Part shown: piece after piece, positions 45,762 through 54,227 of the stretch
Layout of the letters: each line of letters begins with the position of its first letter
How positions within the stretch are numbered: the stretch's first letter is position 1
From: an uncultured Collinsella sp.
GTDB lineage: Bacteria; Actinomycetota; Coriobacteriia; Coriobacteriales; Coriobacteriaceae
Direction of reading: 5' to 3'
NCBI GenBank assembly: GCA_959019775.1
Contig: CAUEPS010000002.1
Coordinates: 62,001 to 126,000 of the forward strand
Length of the DNA stretch: 64,000 nt
Position numbers and translations under genes: made by a program
The notes under the pieces: generated by a model
What the model was told of the DNA's origin: nothing
Databases searched by the model: none
What the model saw: only the letters and a program-made list of their open reading frames with translations

Positions 45762-46151
45762 ATGTCGGGTTCTTCGGTCCGCATGTACCGAGCCACGCTT
45801 CGCACAAACAGCGCACCGCTCAAGCTCGTCGTCGTTGAAGCAGAATGCCTTTCGCCCGATGAGCGCACAGCATTTGCATTGCTATCAAGTCGCGTCGCCG
45901 CCGTTCTGGTCCCTTGCCCAGCGCAAGGTGAACTTGCCATCCGATGCCAAACGCACGGCTGCTCGCTCAATCAGGCTGCCGTAATCGCAACCAGCCAACG
46001 CGGCCTGCCGCTCCTTTTAGAAGCCGGCATAGCACTCGCCCTTCGCGGCGCCGGATACGAAAACGAGGCCGCCGCCGATGCAGTCTTTCAACCACGATCG
46101 AGCGGCGGCCTCGCAGCAGCCATCGAATATGCTTGCAGGCTCGTTGCCTAA
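45762..46151 (+). CDS. hypothetical 129-aa protein paired with an XRE regulator
   Basis: Start ATG 45762 has AGGAG 6 bases upstream. The protein begins MSGSSVRMYRATLR and alternates strands and helices (LKLVVVEAECLSPDERTAFA, then AAVLVPCPAQGELAIRCQTH, LPLLLEAGIALALRGAG). Two cysteines are present in the middle and one near the end. No membrane helix or known motif. The context (divergent XRE gene, shared palindrome) recalls a small regulated stress or toxin-like unit, but I recognise no family. Confidence 0.7.
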   Translation: MSGSSVRMYRATLRTNSAPLKLVVVEAECLSPDERTAFALLSSRVAAVLVPCPAQGELAIRCQTHGCSLNQAAVIATSQRGLPLLLEAGIALALRGAGYENEAAADAVFQPRSSGGLAAAIEYACRLVA

Positions 46152-46160
46152 AAGGACAAG

Positions 46161-46544
46161 CTAGAAACCAAAGCCAAAGCCCGTTCCGGTAATCGCCGAG
46201 TACATAAAGTAAACGTTGATCACGTTGAGGAACACACCCGTAATGCAACCGTTGCGCAGGTAGCGCTCGCACACGATGCGCGCCATGGCGGCGGAGTCGT
46301 CATTGTTCTTGGCTTGGCGTCCCGCCGTAAAGTACGTCGCCACGCTCAGCAGCAGATTGAGTACCGGCAGTGCCAGCAGCTCGTAGCTCTTACCCCAGCG
46401 CGTCACCTCGCCGGCGGCGTTAAACTTCGTTGCCACCTCGGGGCCAATGTTGGGGATAACACACGCTGCGACCACCAGCGGAATCACCGCAAGTACGAGC
46501 AGCGCAATACCCATGTAGCCAGCTTTTTTGCCATATTTGAACAT
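46161..46544 (-). CDS. DUF1648/SdpI-like membrane protein
   Basis: A 127-residue membrane protein with three hydrophobic helices (about 11-33, 55-73, 95-115). The second loop carries the DUF1648 motif IGPEVATKFNAAGEVTRWG, found at the N-terminus of SdpI-type immunity/signal proteins and related transporters. It is shorter than SdpI and lacks the second half. Function unknown. The gene begins 12 bases after the stop of ychF, with which it may be co-transcribed. Confidence 0.8.
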   Translation of the reverse strand: MFKYGKKAGYMGIALLVLAVIPLVVAACVIPNIGPEVATKFNAAGEVTRWGKSYELLALPVLNLLLSVATYFTAGRQAKNNDDSAAMARIVCERYLRNGCITGVFLNVINVYFMYSAITGTGFGFGF

Positions 46545-46555
46545 ATGCGTCGTCC

Positions 46556-47632
46556 TTACACGTTAAAGCGGAAGTGCACGACGTCGCCATCGGCCATGAC
46601 ATAGTCCTTGCCCTCAATACGCAACTTGCCGGCGGCCTTGGCGCCCTGCTCGCCGCCGAGCTCGATGTAGTCGTCGTAGCCAATGACCTCGGCCTTAATA
46701 AAGCCGCGCTCAAAATCGGTGTGAATGACGCCGGCGGCCTGCGGGGCGGTCGCGCCCTGACGAACCGTCCAGGCCTTGACCTCCATCTCGCCGGCCGTAA
46801 AGAACGACTGCAGGCCGAGCAGCTTGTAGGCAGCCTGAGCGAGCACGTCCAGGCCGGGCTGCTCCAGGCCTAGGCTTTCCAGGTAGTCGGCGGCGTCCTC
46901 GGGATCGAGCTCGGAGAGCTCGGCCTCAATCTTGGCGCAGATGGACAGCGGCTTGACGCCATCGATGGGCGCCAGATCGTCGTTGAGCATATCCTCGTCC
47001 ACGTTGGCAACATACAGGATGGGCTTCATGGTGAGCAGGAACAGGCCCTTGGCGGCGGCACGCTCCTCGTCGGTCATCTCCATGGATGCGGCGCGCTTGC
47101 CCTCGTTGAGCCAGGCGAGCAGACGCTTGGCGACCTCGAACTTGGGCATGAGCTCCTTGTCGCGCTTGGCCTCCTTCTCGAGCTTGGGCAGCTGCTTCTC
47201 GAGCGTGCCCATGTCGGCCAGGATGAGCTCGGTCATGATGGTGTCGGCATCGCCGGCAGGATCGACGAACTCGCCCGTGCGGCCCACCTCGCGCATAACG
47301 TTGGGGTCCTTAAAGTAACGCACGACCTCGCAGATGGCATCGGTCTCGCGGATGTTTGCCAAGAACTGGTTGCCCAGGCCCTCGCCCTCGTTGGCACCCT
47401 TCACCAGGCCCGCGATGTCGACAAACTCGACCGTAGCCGGCACAATGCGGCCGGGGTTGACGATGTCGGCGAGCTTTTGCAGGCGGCTATCGGGCACATC
47501 GACGATGCCCACGTTGGGGTCGATCGTGGCAAACGGGTAGTTGGCGGCAAGGCCGGTCTTTTTGGTAAGCGCGGTGAACAGCGTCGACTTGCCCACGTTG
47601 GGCAGGCCCACGATACCGATGGAAAGGGACAC
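46556..47632 (-). CDS. ychF: redox-regulated/ribosome-binding ATPase YchF (Obg family)
   Basis: A 358-residue protein with a GTG start at 47632 (AAAGGAG 5 bases upstream). G1 GLPNVGKSTLFTAL, switch region IDPNVGIVDVPD, G3 DIAGLVKGANEGEGLGNQFL, and NVDE in place of NKxD, the change that gives YchF its ATP preference. Coiled-coil at 130-190, then a TGS domain whose end (YVMADGDVVHFRFNV) is complete. It binds ribosomes and affects translation and oxidative-stress responses. The following small gene, DUF1648-like, is on the same strand. Confidence 0.95.
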   Translation of the reverse strand: MSLSIGIVGLPNVGKSTLFTALTKKTGLAANYPFATIDPNVGIVDVPDSRLQKLADIVNPGRIVPATVEFVDIAGLVKGANEGEGLGNQFLANIRETDAICEVVRYFKDPNVMREVGRTGEFVDPAGDADTIMTELILADMGTLEKQLPKLEKEAKRDKELMPKFEVAKRLLAWLNEGKRAASMEMTDEERAAAKGLFLLTMKPILYVANVDEDMLNDDLAPIDGVKPLSICAKIEAELSELDPEDAADYLESLGLEQPGLDVLAQAAYKLLGLQSFFTAGEMEVKAWTVRQGATAPQAAGVIHTDFERGFIKAEVIGYDDYIELGGEQGAKAAGKLRIEGKDYVMADGDVVHFRFNV

Positions 47633-47746
47633 GACAGCTCCTTTTGGTACAGGTACTTCATACTGCATAAGTATAGCGCCGCCGCAGCATCCGGGCGAAT
47701 CCGGACACCGCGGCGGCGCAAATGAAGCAAAGATTGGGGTCGCTGG

Positions 47747-49000
47747 CTAGTCCGCGAGCTTCTCCACCTGATCGAGCATCTTGTCGAGCTTGGCCTTTGC
47801 TTCGGCCTTGACCTTCTCAGCTTCTTCGTGAGCCTTCGCCTTCTGGGCGGCCTTTTCCTCGGCCTCGGGGTCGACGACGACCAGATTGGACGCGTCATGC
47901 TCAACCAACTTGAGCGCATGCTCGGGGCACACCTTGACGCAGGCACCGCAGCCCAAGCAATACGTCGACTCCAACGCAAAGCGGCCGCTTCCCACCAGAT
48001 CGCAGGCAAACGTGGGGCACACGTTGACGCACTCGCCGCACGACGTACACTTGTCAAAATCGCACTCCGGTGTGCTCACCTGCATGTTCTGGGCAAGCTC
48101 GGGGTGGTTTTGCAACGTCGAGAGCACCAGTTGACGCCCGTGCGTGAGCGAACGGCGACGCTTGGTCGTCGTGGTGCCGCACATGGTGTTGAGCGTGCGC
48201 TCCAGCTGGGTAATCTGATGGCGATGGGCCTTGAGCTTCTGCGTCACCGAGGCCAGCGCCGCCGTCGCCGGATTGAGCTTGGTCACCGTCAGGCCCGTGG
48301 TGCGGGCGATCTTTTCCATGTACTCCTTGCGCTCGTACTCGCGGCGCTTATGGCATTTGAGGCTTTTGGGATCGACCTCCAGGCCCATACCCGTGCCAGA
48401 CCACTCTTCGGCCTTCGCAATCGCCTCGCCCAGAATGTCCTCACCGCCGGTGTTGCGGCATTTATCGCACACGCCCAACGGCAGGTACACACTCACGTTG
48501 GGATAGTCTGCCAGTACCGAGAACCAGCTCTCGGCCGTAATATCGCCCACGCAGGCAACGACGACTTCGTTCTCGCGCGGCATGCGCTTAAGGGCACGCG
48601 TGCAGGTGACGTAGGCGGTCTCGTGGCTCGTAGCCGCCGAGACAATGTCGTCGTAGACGTTTTTGGGCGCCAGGCGCGGCGAGATGATTGCCTCGGTCGG
48701 ACAGGCAGCGGCGCACAGGCCGCACTTGCGACAGGAGTCGAGGATCTCGATGGAGTCTTCCTCGACCTCGATAGCGTTGACCGGGCACACGTCCATGCAC
48801 GCGGTGCAGCCGCTCTTTTCGTTTTTGCAGGTCAAGCACGGAATGGTGTTGCCGCGCGGGCGCTCCTTGTAGTCAGCAGGATTCCATTGAGGCGCCGACG
48901 GATCGAGTGCATCGGTCACACCGCCAAGCGGGTTTTTAAGAAAGTCGAAACCCTTGCTGATCTCGATAATGTCATCAAACAGATCGTGTTCCTGCGCCAT
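47747..49000 (-). CDS. multi-cluster 4Fe-4S ferredoxin-like protein with coiled-coil tail
   Basis: A 417-residue soluble protein, start ATG 49000 (GGGAGG upstream). The N-terminal cysteine clusters are CLTCKNEKSGCTACMDVCPV and CRKCGLCAAACPTEA. A central, cysteine-containing region (VTCTRALKRM, VVVACVGDI, VCDKCRN) looks like a CoB-CoM/Hdr-type or CCG-like sulfur site. A second ferredoxin pair has CTSCGECVNVCPTFA and CLGCGACVKVCPEHA. It ends in a lysine/alanine/glutamate coiled coil of about 45 residues. I read it as an electron-transfer protein of anaerobic metabolism, possibly docking by its tail to a partner. No operon partner is evident. Confidence 0.8.
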   Translation of the reverse strand: MAQEHDLFDDIIEISKGFDFLKNPLGGVTDALDPSAPQWNPADYKERPRGNTIPCLTCKNEKSGCTACMDVCPVNAIEVEEDSIEILDSCRKCGLCAAACPTEAIISPRLAPKNVYDDIVSAATSHETAYVTCTRALKRMPRENEVVVACVGDITAESWFSVLADYPNVSVYLPLGVCDKCRNTGGEDILGEAIAKAEEWSGTGMGLEVDPKSLKCHKRREYERKEYMEKIARTTGLTVTKLNPATAALASVTQKLKAHRHQITQLERTLNTMCGTTTTKRRRSLTHGRQLVLSTLQNHPELAQNMQVSTPECDFDKCTSCGECVNVCPTFACDLVGSGRFALESTYCLGCGACVKVCPEHALKLVEHDASNLVVVDPEAEEKAAQKAKAHEEAEKVKAEAKAKLDKMLDQVEKLAD

Positions 49001-49154
49001 GCGCGGCCCCTCCCTGAGCAGTGCAAACAAGCAAGAGATAATGATACGCCATCGGCCCACGCCTCGGGCAAATTACACGCGGAGCATCTTTGCGGCAAAT
49101 AGACCTACAATCTATTGCCAGCCTAATCGCCTAGGTTTATTGAGGAGTCACAAG

Positions 49155-50111
49155 ATGAAGATTGCCCTGATCGAACCGTTGGGAGTACCCGAGCAGACCA
49201 TCGACAGGCTCTCCGCACCCCTTAAGGACGCCGGACACGAGTTTGTCTATTTCGATACCAAAACAACCGATCCGGCCGAGCTCGCTCGACGCAGCGAGGG
49301 CGCCGAGGTCGTCATGATCGCCAACAACCCCTACCCTGCCGAGGTCGTCGCCGGCGCCGATGCGCTCAAGATGATCGCCGTTGCCTTTACGGGCATCGAC
49401 CACGTGGGGCTTTCCGCCTGCCGTGAGCGCGGTGTTGAGGTTCGCAACTGCGCCGGCTACTCCGACGTTTCGGTCGCCGAGCTCACCTTTGGCCTGACCA
49501 TCGACGTGCTGCGCAAGGTGGGCGCCGCCGATGCCGCCGTCCGCAGCGGCAAGACGAGCGCCGGCCTAATGGGCACCGAGATCCGCGACAAGACCGTGGG
49601 TATCGTGGGCTGCGGTAAGATCGGCTGCGCCACGGGTCGTCTCTTTAAGGCCTTTGGCGCCCGCGTGCTGGGATATGCCCGCCACGAGCATCCCGAGGCA
49701 GCCGAGGCCGGCATTGAGCAGGTTTCGCTCGAGCAGTTGCTCGCCGAGTCCGATATCGTAAGCCTGCACCTGCCTAACAATGACACCACGCGCAAGAGCT
49801 TTGGCACCGAGCAGTTCGCCCAGATGAAGGACGGTGCCGTCTTTATCAACTGCGCCCGCGGTGCCATCGTGGATAACGATGCCCTTGCCCAGGCACTCAA
49901 CGACGATAAGCTCGCCGGTGCCGGCATCGACGTCTTTGATATGGAGCCGCCCATCCCCGCCGACTACGCGCTCGTCAACGCCAAGAACTGCACCTTCACG
50001 CCACATGTAGGCTTCCTTACGCACGAGGCCATGCAGCGCCGCGCCAAGATTGAGTTCGACAACGTCGTCGCCTACGTCGAGGGTCGCGCGCAAAACGTTT
50101 GCGAGCTGTAG
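49155..50111 (+). CDS. D-isomer 2-hydroxyacid dehydrogenase
   Basis: A 318-residue NAD-linked oxidoreductase, start ATG 49155 (GAGGAG upstream). The substrate domain holds VMIANNPYPAEVV and the VAFTGIDHVGL loop; the NAD motif is VGIVGCGKIGCATGRLF (G-x-G-x-x-G). Catalytic Arg in FINCARGAIVD, Glu in DVFDMEPPIP and His in TFTPHVGFLT are all present. The glyoxylate/hydroxypyruvate or phosphoglycerate-type reductases look most like it; the exact substrate is not decided by the sequence. Monocistronic, with a good terminator. Confidence 0.9.
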   Translation: MKIALIEPLGVPEQTIDRLSAPLKDAGHEFVYFDTKTTDPAELARRSEGAEVVMIANNPYPAEVVAGADALKMIAVAFTGIDHVGLSACRERGVEVRNCAGYSDVSVAELTFGLTIDVLRKVGAADAAVRSGKTSAGLMGTEIRDKTVGIVGCGKIGCATGRLFKAFGARVLGYARHEHPEAAEAGIEQVSLEQLLAESDIVSLHLPNNDTTRKSFGTEQFAQMKDGAVFINCARGAIVDNDALAQALNDDKLAGAGIDVFDMEPPIPADYALVNAKNCTFTPHVGFLTHEAMQRRAKIEFDNVVAYVEGRAQNVCEL

Positions 50112-50119
50112 TCAAACGA

Positions 50120-50161
50120 GGGCGGGGCAAAACCTCATCGCAGGCCTACCCCGCCTTCTTT
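50120..50161 (+). terminator. terminator of the 2-hydroxyacid dehydrogenase
   Basis: GGCGGGG (50121-50127) and CCCCGCC (50149-50155) with TTCTTT after it. It is 10 bases downstream of the stop codon. Confidence 0.6.
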
Positions 50162-50198
50162 GGTTCAACTAACCTGACCCCTTTGCACCATAGCAAAA

Positions 50199-50231
50199 AG
50201 GGGCAAAGCCATCTGCTGGCTTTGCCCCTTC
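50199..50231. terminator. terminator of the glycerol dehydrogenase gene
   Basis: AAGGGGCAAAGCCA pairs with TGGCTTTGCCCCTT, a perfect 14-bp stem with a 5-base loop. On the minus strand it is followed by TTTTTGC. It lies 12 bases beyond the glycerol dehydrogenase stop and may work in both directions. Confidence 0.75.
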
Positions 50232-50242
50232 CTTAGCTTGAT

Positions 50243-51343
50243 TTACTCATCCATGAGATAGTAGTGGCCCAGTGCGTCGGCACCCAGGATGGCGTTTGCG
50301 ACCATCTCGGGCGTCACCTCAAACGGCATGTTGCACATGGTGTCCTCGGGCGCGCACGCAGCCTCGGCAACAATCATGGCCTTCTCGCGCGTAAGCTCGG
50401 CAACGCCAAGTTCCTTCATCGTGACCGGCAGACCCAGCTCAATGCAGAAGCCCAAGACTTCCTCGAGCTTCTCGGTCGGGGCATCCTCGAGTACCAGCTG
50501 GACGATGGTGCCGAAGGCGACCTTCTCGCCGTGATACATGCTGTGGCACTCGGGCAGCATCGTCAGACCATTGTGGATGGCATGAGCAGCAGCAAGGCCC
50601 GAGCTCTCAAAGCCAATGCCGGAGAGCAGCGTATTGGCCTCGATGATGTGCTCCACGGCAGGCGTCAGCGCGCCCTTCTCCAGCGCGACCTTGGCCTTGA
50701 CGCCATCGGCCATAAGCGTCTCGTAGCAGAGCTTGGCGAGCGCCAGGCCGGCCATTCCGCCCTTGCCGCCGGCGCAGGTGCCGCCGTCGGCATCGTGCGT
50801 CGCCTGAGCCTCGAAATAGGTTGCGAGCGCATCGCCCATACCGGAAACCGTCAGGCGCACCGGGCTCGCCGCGATAACCGTCGTATCCATAAGGACGATA
50901 TTGGGGTTCGCCTTAAGGAAGAGGTACTTGTCGAACTGGCCGTCATCGGTATAGAGCACCGAAAGTGCCGAGCACGGTGCATCGGTCGAAGCAATGGTGG
51001 GGCAAATGATAACCGGGGACTCCAGGTAGTAGGCGACGGCCTTCGCGGTGTCGAGGATCTTGCCGCCACCGACGCCGACGACGATATCGCAACCGTTGTC
51101 GCGAGCGAGCGCAACCAGGCGATCGACCTCGCCCTTGGAGCACTCGCCGTTAAAATCCTCAAACAGCAGCTCGGCCTTAGCCTCGGCAAAGCCGCCCTCG
51201 ATCTTGGCACCGACGCGCTTCTTGCCCGAAGGCGTCACGATGACGAGGGCCTTAGCGCCGAGCGGCTCGACATAGGAGCCGAGCTTGGCCAGCTCGTCCG
51301 GACCCTGGATGTACTTGCTGGGGCTATTGAAAATTGCAGCCAT
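50243..51343 (-). CDS. gldA: glycerol dehydrogenase
   Basis: A 366-residue metal- and NAD-dependent enzyme oxidising glycerol to dihydroxyacetone. It starts MAAIFNSPSKYIQGPDEL. The NAD-binding VVGVGGGKILDTAKAVAY and the family box ICPTIASTDAPCSALSVLYT are present, with the metal ligands in GMGDALATYFEAQA (Asp), AAAHAIHNGLT (His) and MYHGEKVAFG (His). Full length. The ribosome site is weak (GGGATAG). It follows an iron-dependent alcohol dehydrogenase on the same strand, but a strong terminator between them suggests separate transcription. Confidence 0.94.
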   Translation of the reverse strand: MAAIFNSPSKYIQGPDELAKLGSYVEPLGAKALVIVTPSGKKRVGAKIEGGFAEAKAELLFEDFNGECSKGEVDRLVALARDNGCDIVVGVGGGKILDTAKAVAYYLESPVIICPTIASTDAPCSALSVLYTDDGQFDKYLFLKANPNIVLMDTTVIAASPVRLTVSGMGDALATYFEAQATHDADGGTCAGGKGGMAGLALAKLCYETLMADGVKAKVALEKGALTPAVEHIIEANTLLSGIGFESSGLAAAHAIHNGLTMLPECHSMYHGEKVAFGTIVQLVLEDAPTEKLEEVLGFCIELGLPVTMKELGVAELTREKAMIVAEAACAPEDTMCNMPFEVTPEMVANAILGADALGHYYLMDE

Positions 51344-51373
51344 AACTATCCCATTCTCTAAAAGAAAAAAGAA

Positions 51374-51405
51374 AGGGGCTCCGTACAGATACGTGCGGAA
51401 CCCCT
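51374..51405 (-). terminator. terminator of the alcohol dehydrogenase
   Basis: On the minus strand AGGGGTTCCGCACG pairs with CGTACGGAGCCCCT (one mismatch region) and is followed by TTCTTTTTTC, a classic rho-independent terminator 22 bases after the stop. Confidence 0.8.
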
Positions 51406-51426
51406 CGTTACGATAACAAGAGTCGA

Positions 51427-52650
51427 TTAGAAATCGATGTCGGTGTCGTAGTAGCAGGCCTTGAGGATCTTCTCGAAGTCGGCAGCCTTGGTCTCACGCG
51501 GGTTCTCGGGCGTGCAGGCGTCCTGCTCGGCGTTCGCGGCAATCTCGGGCAGCTTGGCGAGGAACTCCTCCTCGGAAACCATCTGCGGGTTCTCGGCGTC
51601 GACCTTCACGCCACCATTCGCGTAATCCTTGATGGACTGCGGAATGTTGAGCTGGTCGTTGAGGTCGCGGATCTTCTGGACGAGCGCAGCGATGAGCTCC
51701 TCGTTGGTCTCGCCGGGAAGGTGCAGGATCTCCTTGGCCACGTAAGCGTAACGCTCGGCAGCACGGGGATCCTTGGAGTTCCACTGGATGACCTTGCCCA
51801 GGTACATGGCGTTAGCGGCACCGTGGATGATGTGGCCGTTCTCGAAGGCAGCACCGGTCTTGTGAGCCATGGAGTGAACGATGCCGAGCAGGCCCGAGGA
51901 GAAGGCGATACCGGCGATGCACTGAGCCTCGTGCATGTGCTGACGGGCCTCATGGTCGCCAGCATAGGACTTGGGCAGCCACTCGACGATCTCGCGGATG
52001 CCGTGCAGAGCGTTGGCGTCGGTGAACATAGAGGCGCAGGTGGAAACGTAGGCCTCCATGCAGTGGGTCAGAGCATCCATGCCGGTGTGAGCGCACAGCT
52101 TGGCGGGCATGGTGTAGGTGAGCTCGGGGTCGACGATGGCGACATCAGGGGTGATGTTGAAGTCGGCCAGCGGGTACTTGATGCCCTTTTCGTAATCCGT
52201 GATGACGGAGAATGCGGTGACCTCGGTAGCAGTGCCGGAGGTAGAGGAAATGGCGCAGAAGTGAGCCTTCTGACGCAGCTCGGGGAAGCTGAACGGCTGG
52301 ATAATGTTGTCGAAGGACTCCTCGGGATACTCGTAGAAGACCCACATGGCCTTAGCAGCATCGATGGGCGAACCGCCGCCGATAGCAACAATCCAGTCGG
52401 GCTCGAAGTCGCGCATAGCGGCTGCGCCCTTCATGACGGTCTCGATGGAGGGATCGGACTCGACGCCCTCGAACAGCTTGACCTCCATGCCGGCCTCTTT
52501 GAGGTCGGCCTCAACGTCCTGCAGGAACCCGCCGCGGCGCATAGAGCTGCCGCCAGAAACGATGATGGCCTTCTTACCCTTGAGGTTCTTCACCTCGTGG
52601 CGAGCGCCCTCACCAAAGTACAGATCGCGAGGATTGGTAAAACGTCCCAT
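51427..52650 (-). CDS. iron-containing alcohol dehydrogenase
   Basis: A 407-residue group III alcohol dehydrogenase, start ATG 52650 (AGGAGG 6 bases upstream). NAD site GGGSPIDAAKAMWVF, the conserved ISSTSGTATEVTAFSVITDY and metal ligands in DALTHCMEAYVST, GIVHSMAHKTG and NGHIIHGAANAM. Its sequence resembles the NADPH-dependent butanol/1,3-propanediol dehydrogenase branch. The strong upstream ribosome site and stand-alone terminator suggest a well-expressed fermentative enzyme recycling NAD(P)H to alcohols. Confidence 0.93.
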   Translation of the reverse strand: MGRFTNPRDLYFGEGARHEVKNLKGKKAIIVSGGSSMRRGGFLQDVEADLKEAGMEVKLFEGVESDPSIETVMKGAAAMRDFEPDWIVAIGGGSPIDAAKAMWVFYEYPEESFDNIIQPFSFPELRQKAHFCAISSTSGTATEVTAFSVITDYEKGIKYPLADFNITPDVAIVDPELTYTMPAKLCAHTGMDALTHCMEAYVSTCASMFTDANALHGIREIVEWLPKSYAGDHEARQHMHEAQCIAGIAFSSGLLGIVHSMAHKTGAAFENGHIIHGAANAMYLGKVIQWNSKDPRAAERYAYVAKEILHLPGETNEELIAALVQKIRDLNDQLNIPQSIKDYANGGVKVDAENPQMVSEEEFLAKLPEIAANAEQDACTPENPRETKAADFEKILKACYYDTDIDF

Positions 52651-53150
52651 ACTGTGCCTCCTAAACAAGCCCCTCTTAGACTTGCGTATATAACGGAGCA
52701 CCCAATTGGCCCCGTTAGGACCGTTTTGCGCGTTGCCGGCGATGACAATGCGCGATGTCTGAACGTCTCGACGCTCAGACAAACACTATTTTACCGTTCT
52801 GGTTGGTCAGTTATTCACCTAAAGCCAATAATGATGAAACGTTTTTTCTATCCCTGAAGACCCTTGTGGGGCACTCATACTCCCAAGCTGGGCAAACGTT
52901 TTATCAGGGTTGACCACATATCCCGGGCAGGACGGTACCCCTCCAAAATGTGCCCCGTTCGCCGCCAAAAATCGACCGTTTACGGCACCGTGATACCACT
53001 CGGTCGTCCAAGGTGCCGACATTTGTGCGACATCCATCTTCGTGGTGCAAAGGTGCAAGTCCAAGTGCGGCACCCCCGGTGTGCCACATGCGGGTAAACT
53101 AGAACTTTATATAGAGACATTTGAACCCTAACCGCAGCAAAGGAGGCCCC
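52651..53150. other. 500-bp intergenic region with GC-rich structured part
   Basis: Divergent spacer between the alcohol dehydrogenase and a TPR-like gene. AAACGTTTT occurs at 52838 and 52895, 57 bases apart, and might be an operator pair. From 52980 to 53075 the heptamer CGGCACC occurs twice and its complement GGTGCCG once (52984, 53068 and 53012), allowing alternative stems. A long minus-strand frame through 52819-53073 lacks a ribosome site. TTTATATA at 53107 may be part of the promoter for the plus-strand gene. Confidence 0.4.
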
Positions 53151-54227
53151 ATGGCATTCGATCCCATTCAAGAGGATTGCCATCGCCTCGTTCTTGAGGC
53201 CTTGCGCCGCGACAATATCCCGCTCACCGACGGCCCCGCCGTAGAGCGTCTGATGGAACAATTCACCCGTAACCCCGCGCCGCTCATCGTGCACGACCGC
53301 GACCGAGCTGGGCATCTGATTGCCAAGGTCGTCGAGGCTGTCGACTACCGCATCCCCTTTATCCCCGACGACGCCCAGGCAGAGCAAGAAGAAGCCGCAG
53401 CCGAGAACATGCTCCGCGAGGCAGCCGCGCTCGACCCGGCCAACTGGGATGCCCAGCGCATGTTGACGGCGCTCACCGCCGAATCCAACGAGGAATACGT
53501 ACAGTATCTGGTGTCCAAGTGCGACGAGGTGGAGCACGATCTGGCGCTCAAGATTGCCTCGGCGCAGGACCCCTACGAGCGTGAGGCCGCAGGCGACCTG
53601 ACCCGCCGTCCCTACCTGCGCTGGCTTGCCGCCTTGGCATCGCGCGCGCTCATTAGCGGCCGCTACCGCATGTCGCTGGATGCCGCGAATCGCAGCCTGG
53701 ACTTTGCGCCCAACGACCCCGCCGGCGTCCGCCATACCGCGATGCTTGCCATGGCAAAGCTCGAATACCCTGCCGAGGAGCTCAAGCGTTTTCGTTCCGC
53801 CCACTCCGTGCCCTATCTTGCAAACACGCCGCTGCGCCGCCGTCCCAAGGACGCAGAGCGCGACTTGGACCCGTGGACGCTCATCGCGCTGATGAGCGCA
53901 GCCTGGCGCGAGCTGGACTACGAAGGCGCCGAGCACTACTTGCGCATCCTCGCACGCTCGTGCCCGCACGCAGCCGAGACGCTCTACTTCCAAACCGAGT
54001 TTCCCGATGGCGTCTATGCCCGCGTCAACGTGGGCGTGGGCTCCACCGATGAGCTCGTCCTTGCCCTGTCCGAGGCGACGCCGGTGCTGCAGGAGGGCCT
54101 AGGCGCGCCCGACAACGCCAGCTTTGCCGCCTGGGTCGCCACCAACGACATCGTGCGCTCCCAAATCGACGAGCGCATCCTACGCGCAGCCGAGCAGGGG
54201 CTTCCATTTAAGGGAGGGGACCTCTAA
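53151..54227 (+). CDS. TPR-like helical-repeat protein, first of a pair
   Basis: A 358-residue soluble protein, start ATG 53151 (AAAGGAGG upstream). Helical throughout, with TPR-like pairs: AAAENMLREAAALDPANWDA, LISGRYRMSLDAANRSLDF, APNDPAGVRHTAMLAMAKLE and WRELDYEGAEHYLRILARSC. No catalytic motif, signal peptide or membrane segment. Its stop shares a base with the ATG of the second TPR-like gene (TAATG), so they are coupled; 45 bases after that comes the MurT-GatD fusion. A scaffolding or regulatory role for cell-wall synthesis is a guess from position. Confidence 0.75.
   Translation: MAFDPIQEDCHRLVLEALRRDNIPLTDGPAVERLMEQFTRNPAPLIVHDRDRAGHLIAKVVEAVDYRIPFIPDDAQAEQEEAAAENMLREAAALDPANWDAQRMLTALTAESNEEYVQYLVSKCDEVEHDLALKIASAQDPYEREAAGDLTRRPYLRWLAALASRALISGRYRMSLDAANRSLDFAPNDPAGVRHTAMLAMAKLEYPAEELKRFRSAHSVPYLANTPLRRRPKDAERDLDPWTLIALMSAAWRELDYEGAEHYLRILARSCPHAAETLYFQTEFPDGVYARVNVGVGSTDELVLALSEATPVLQEGLGAPDNASFAAWVATNDIVRSQIDERILRAAEQGLPFKGGDL

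Noticed and set aside
52819..53073. Open minus-strand frame of 84 codons with a protein-like composition
   Set aside because: It starts with GTG without a ribosome site, lies in a divergent promoter region and overlaps inverted repeats; more likely a chance frame or part of an intergenic repeat.
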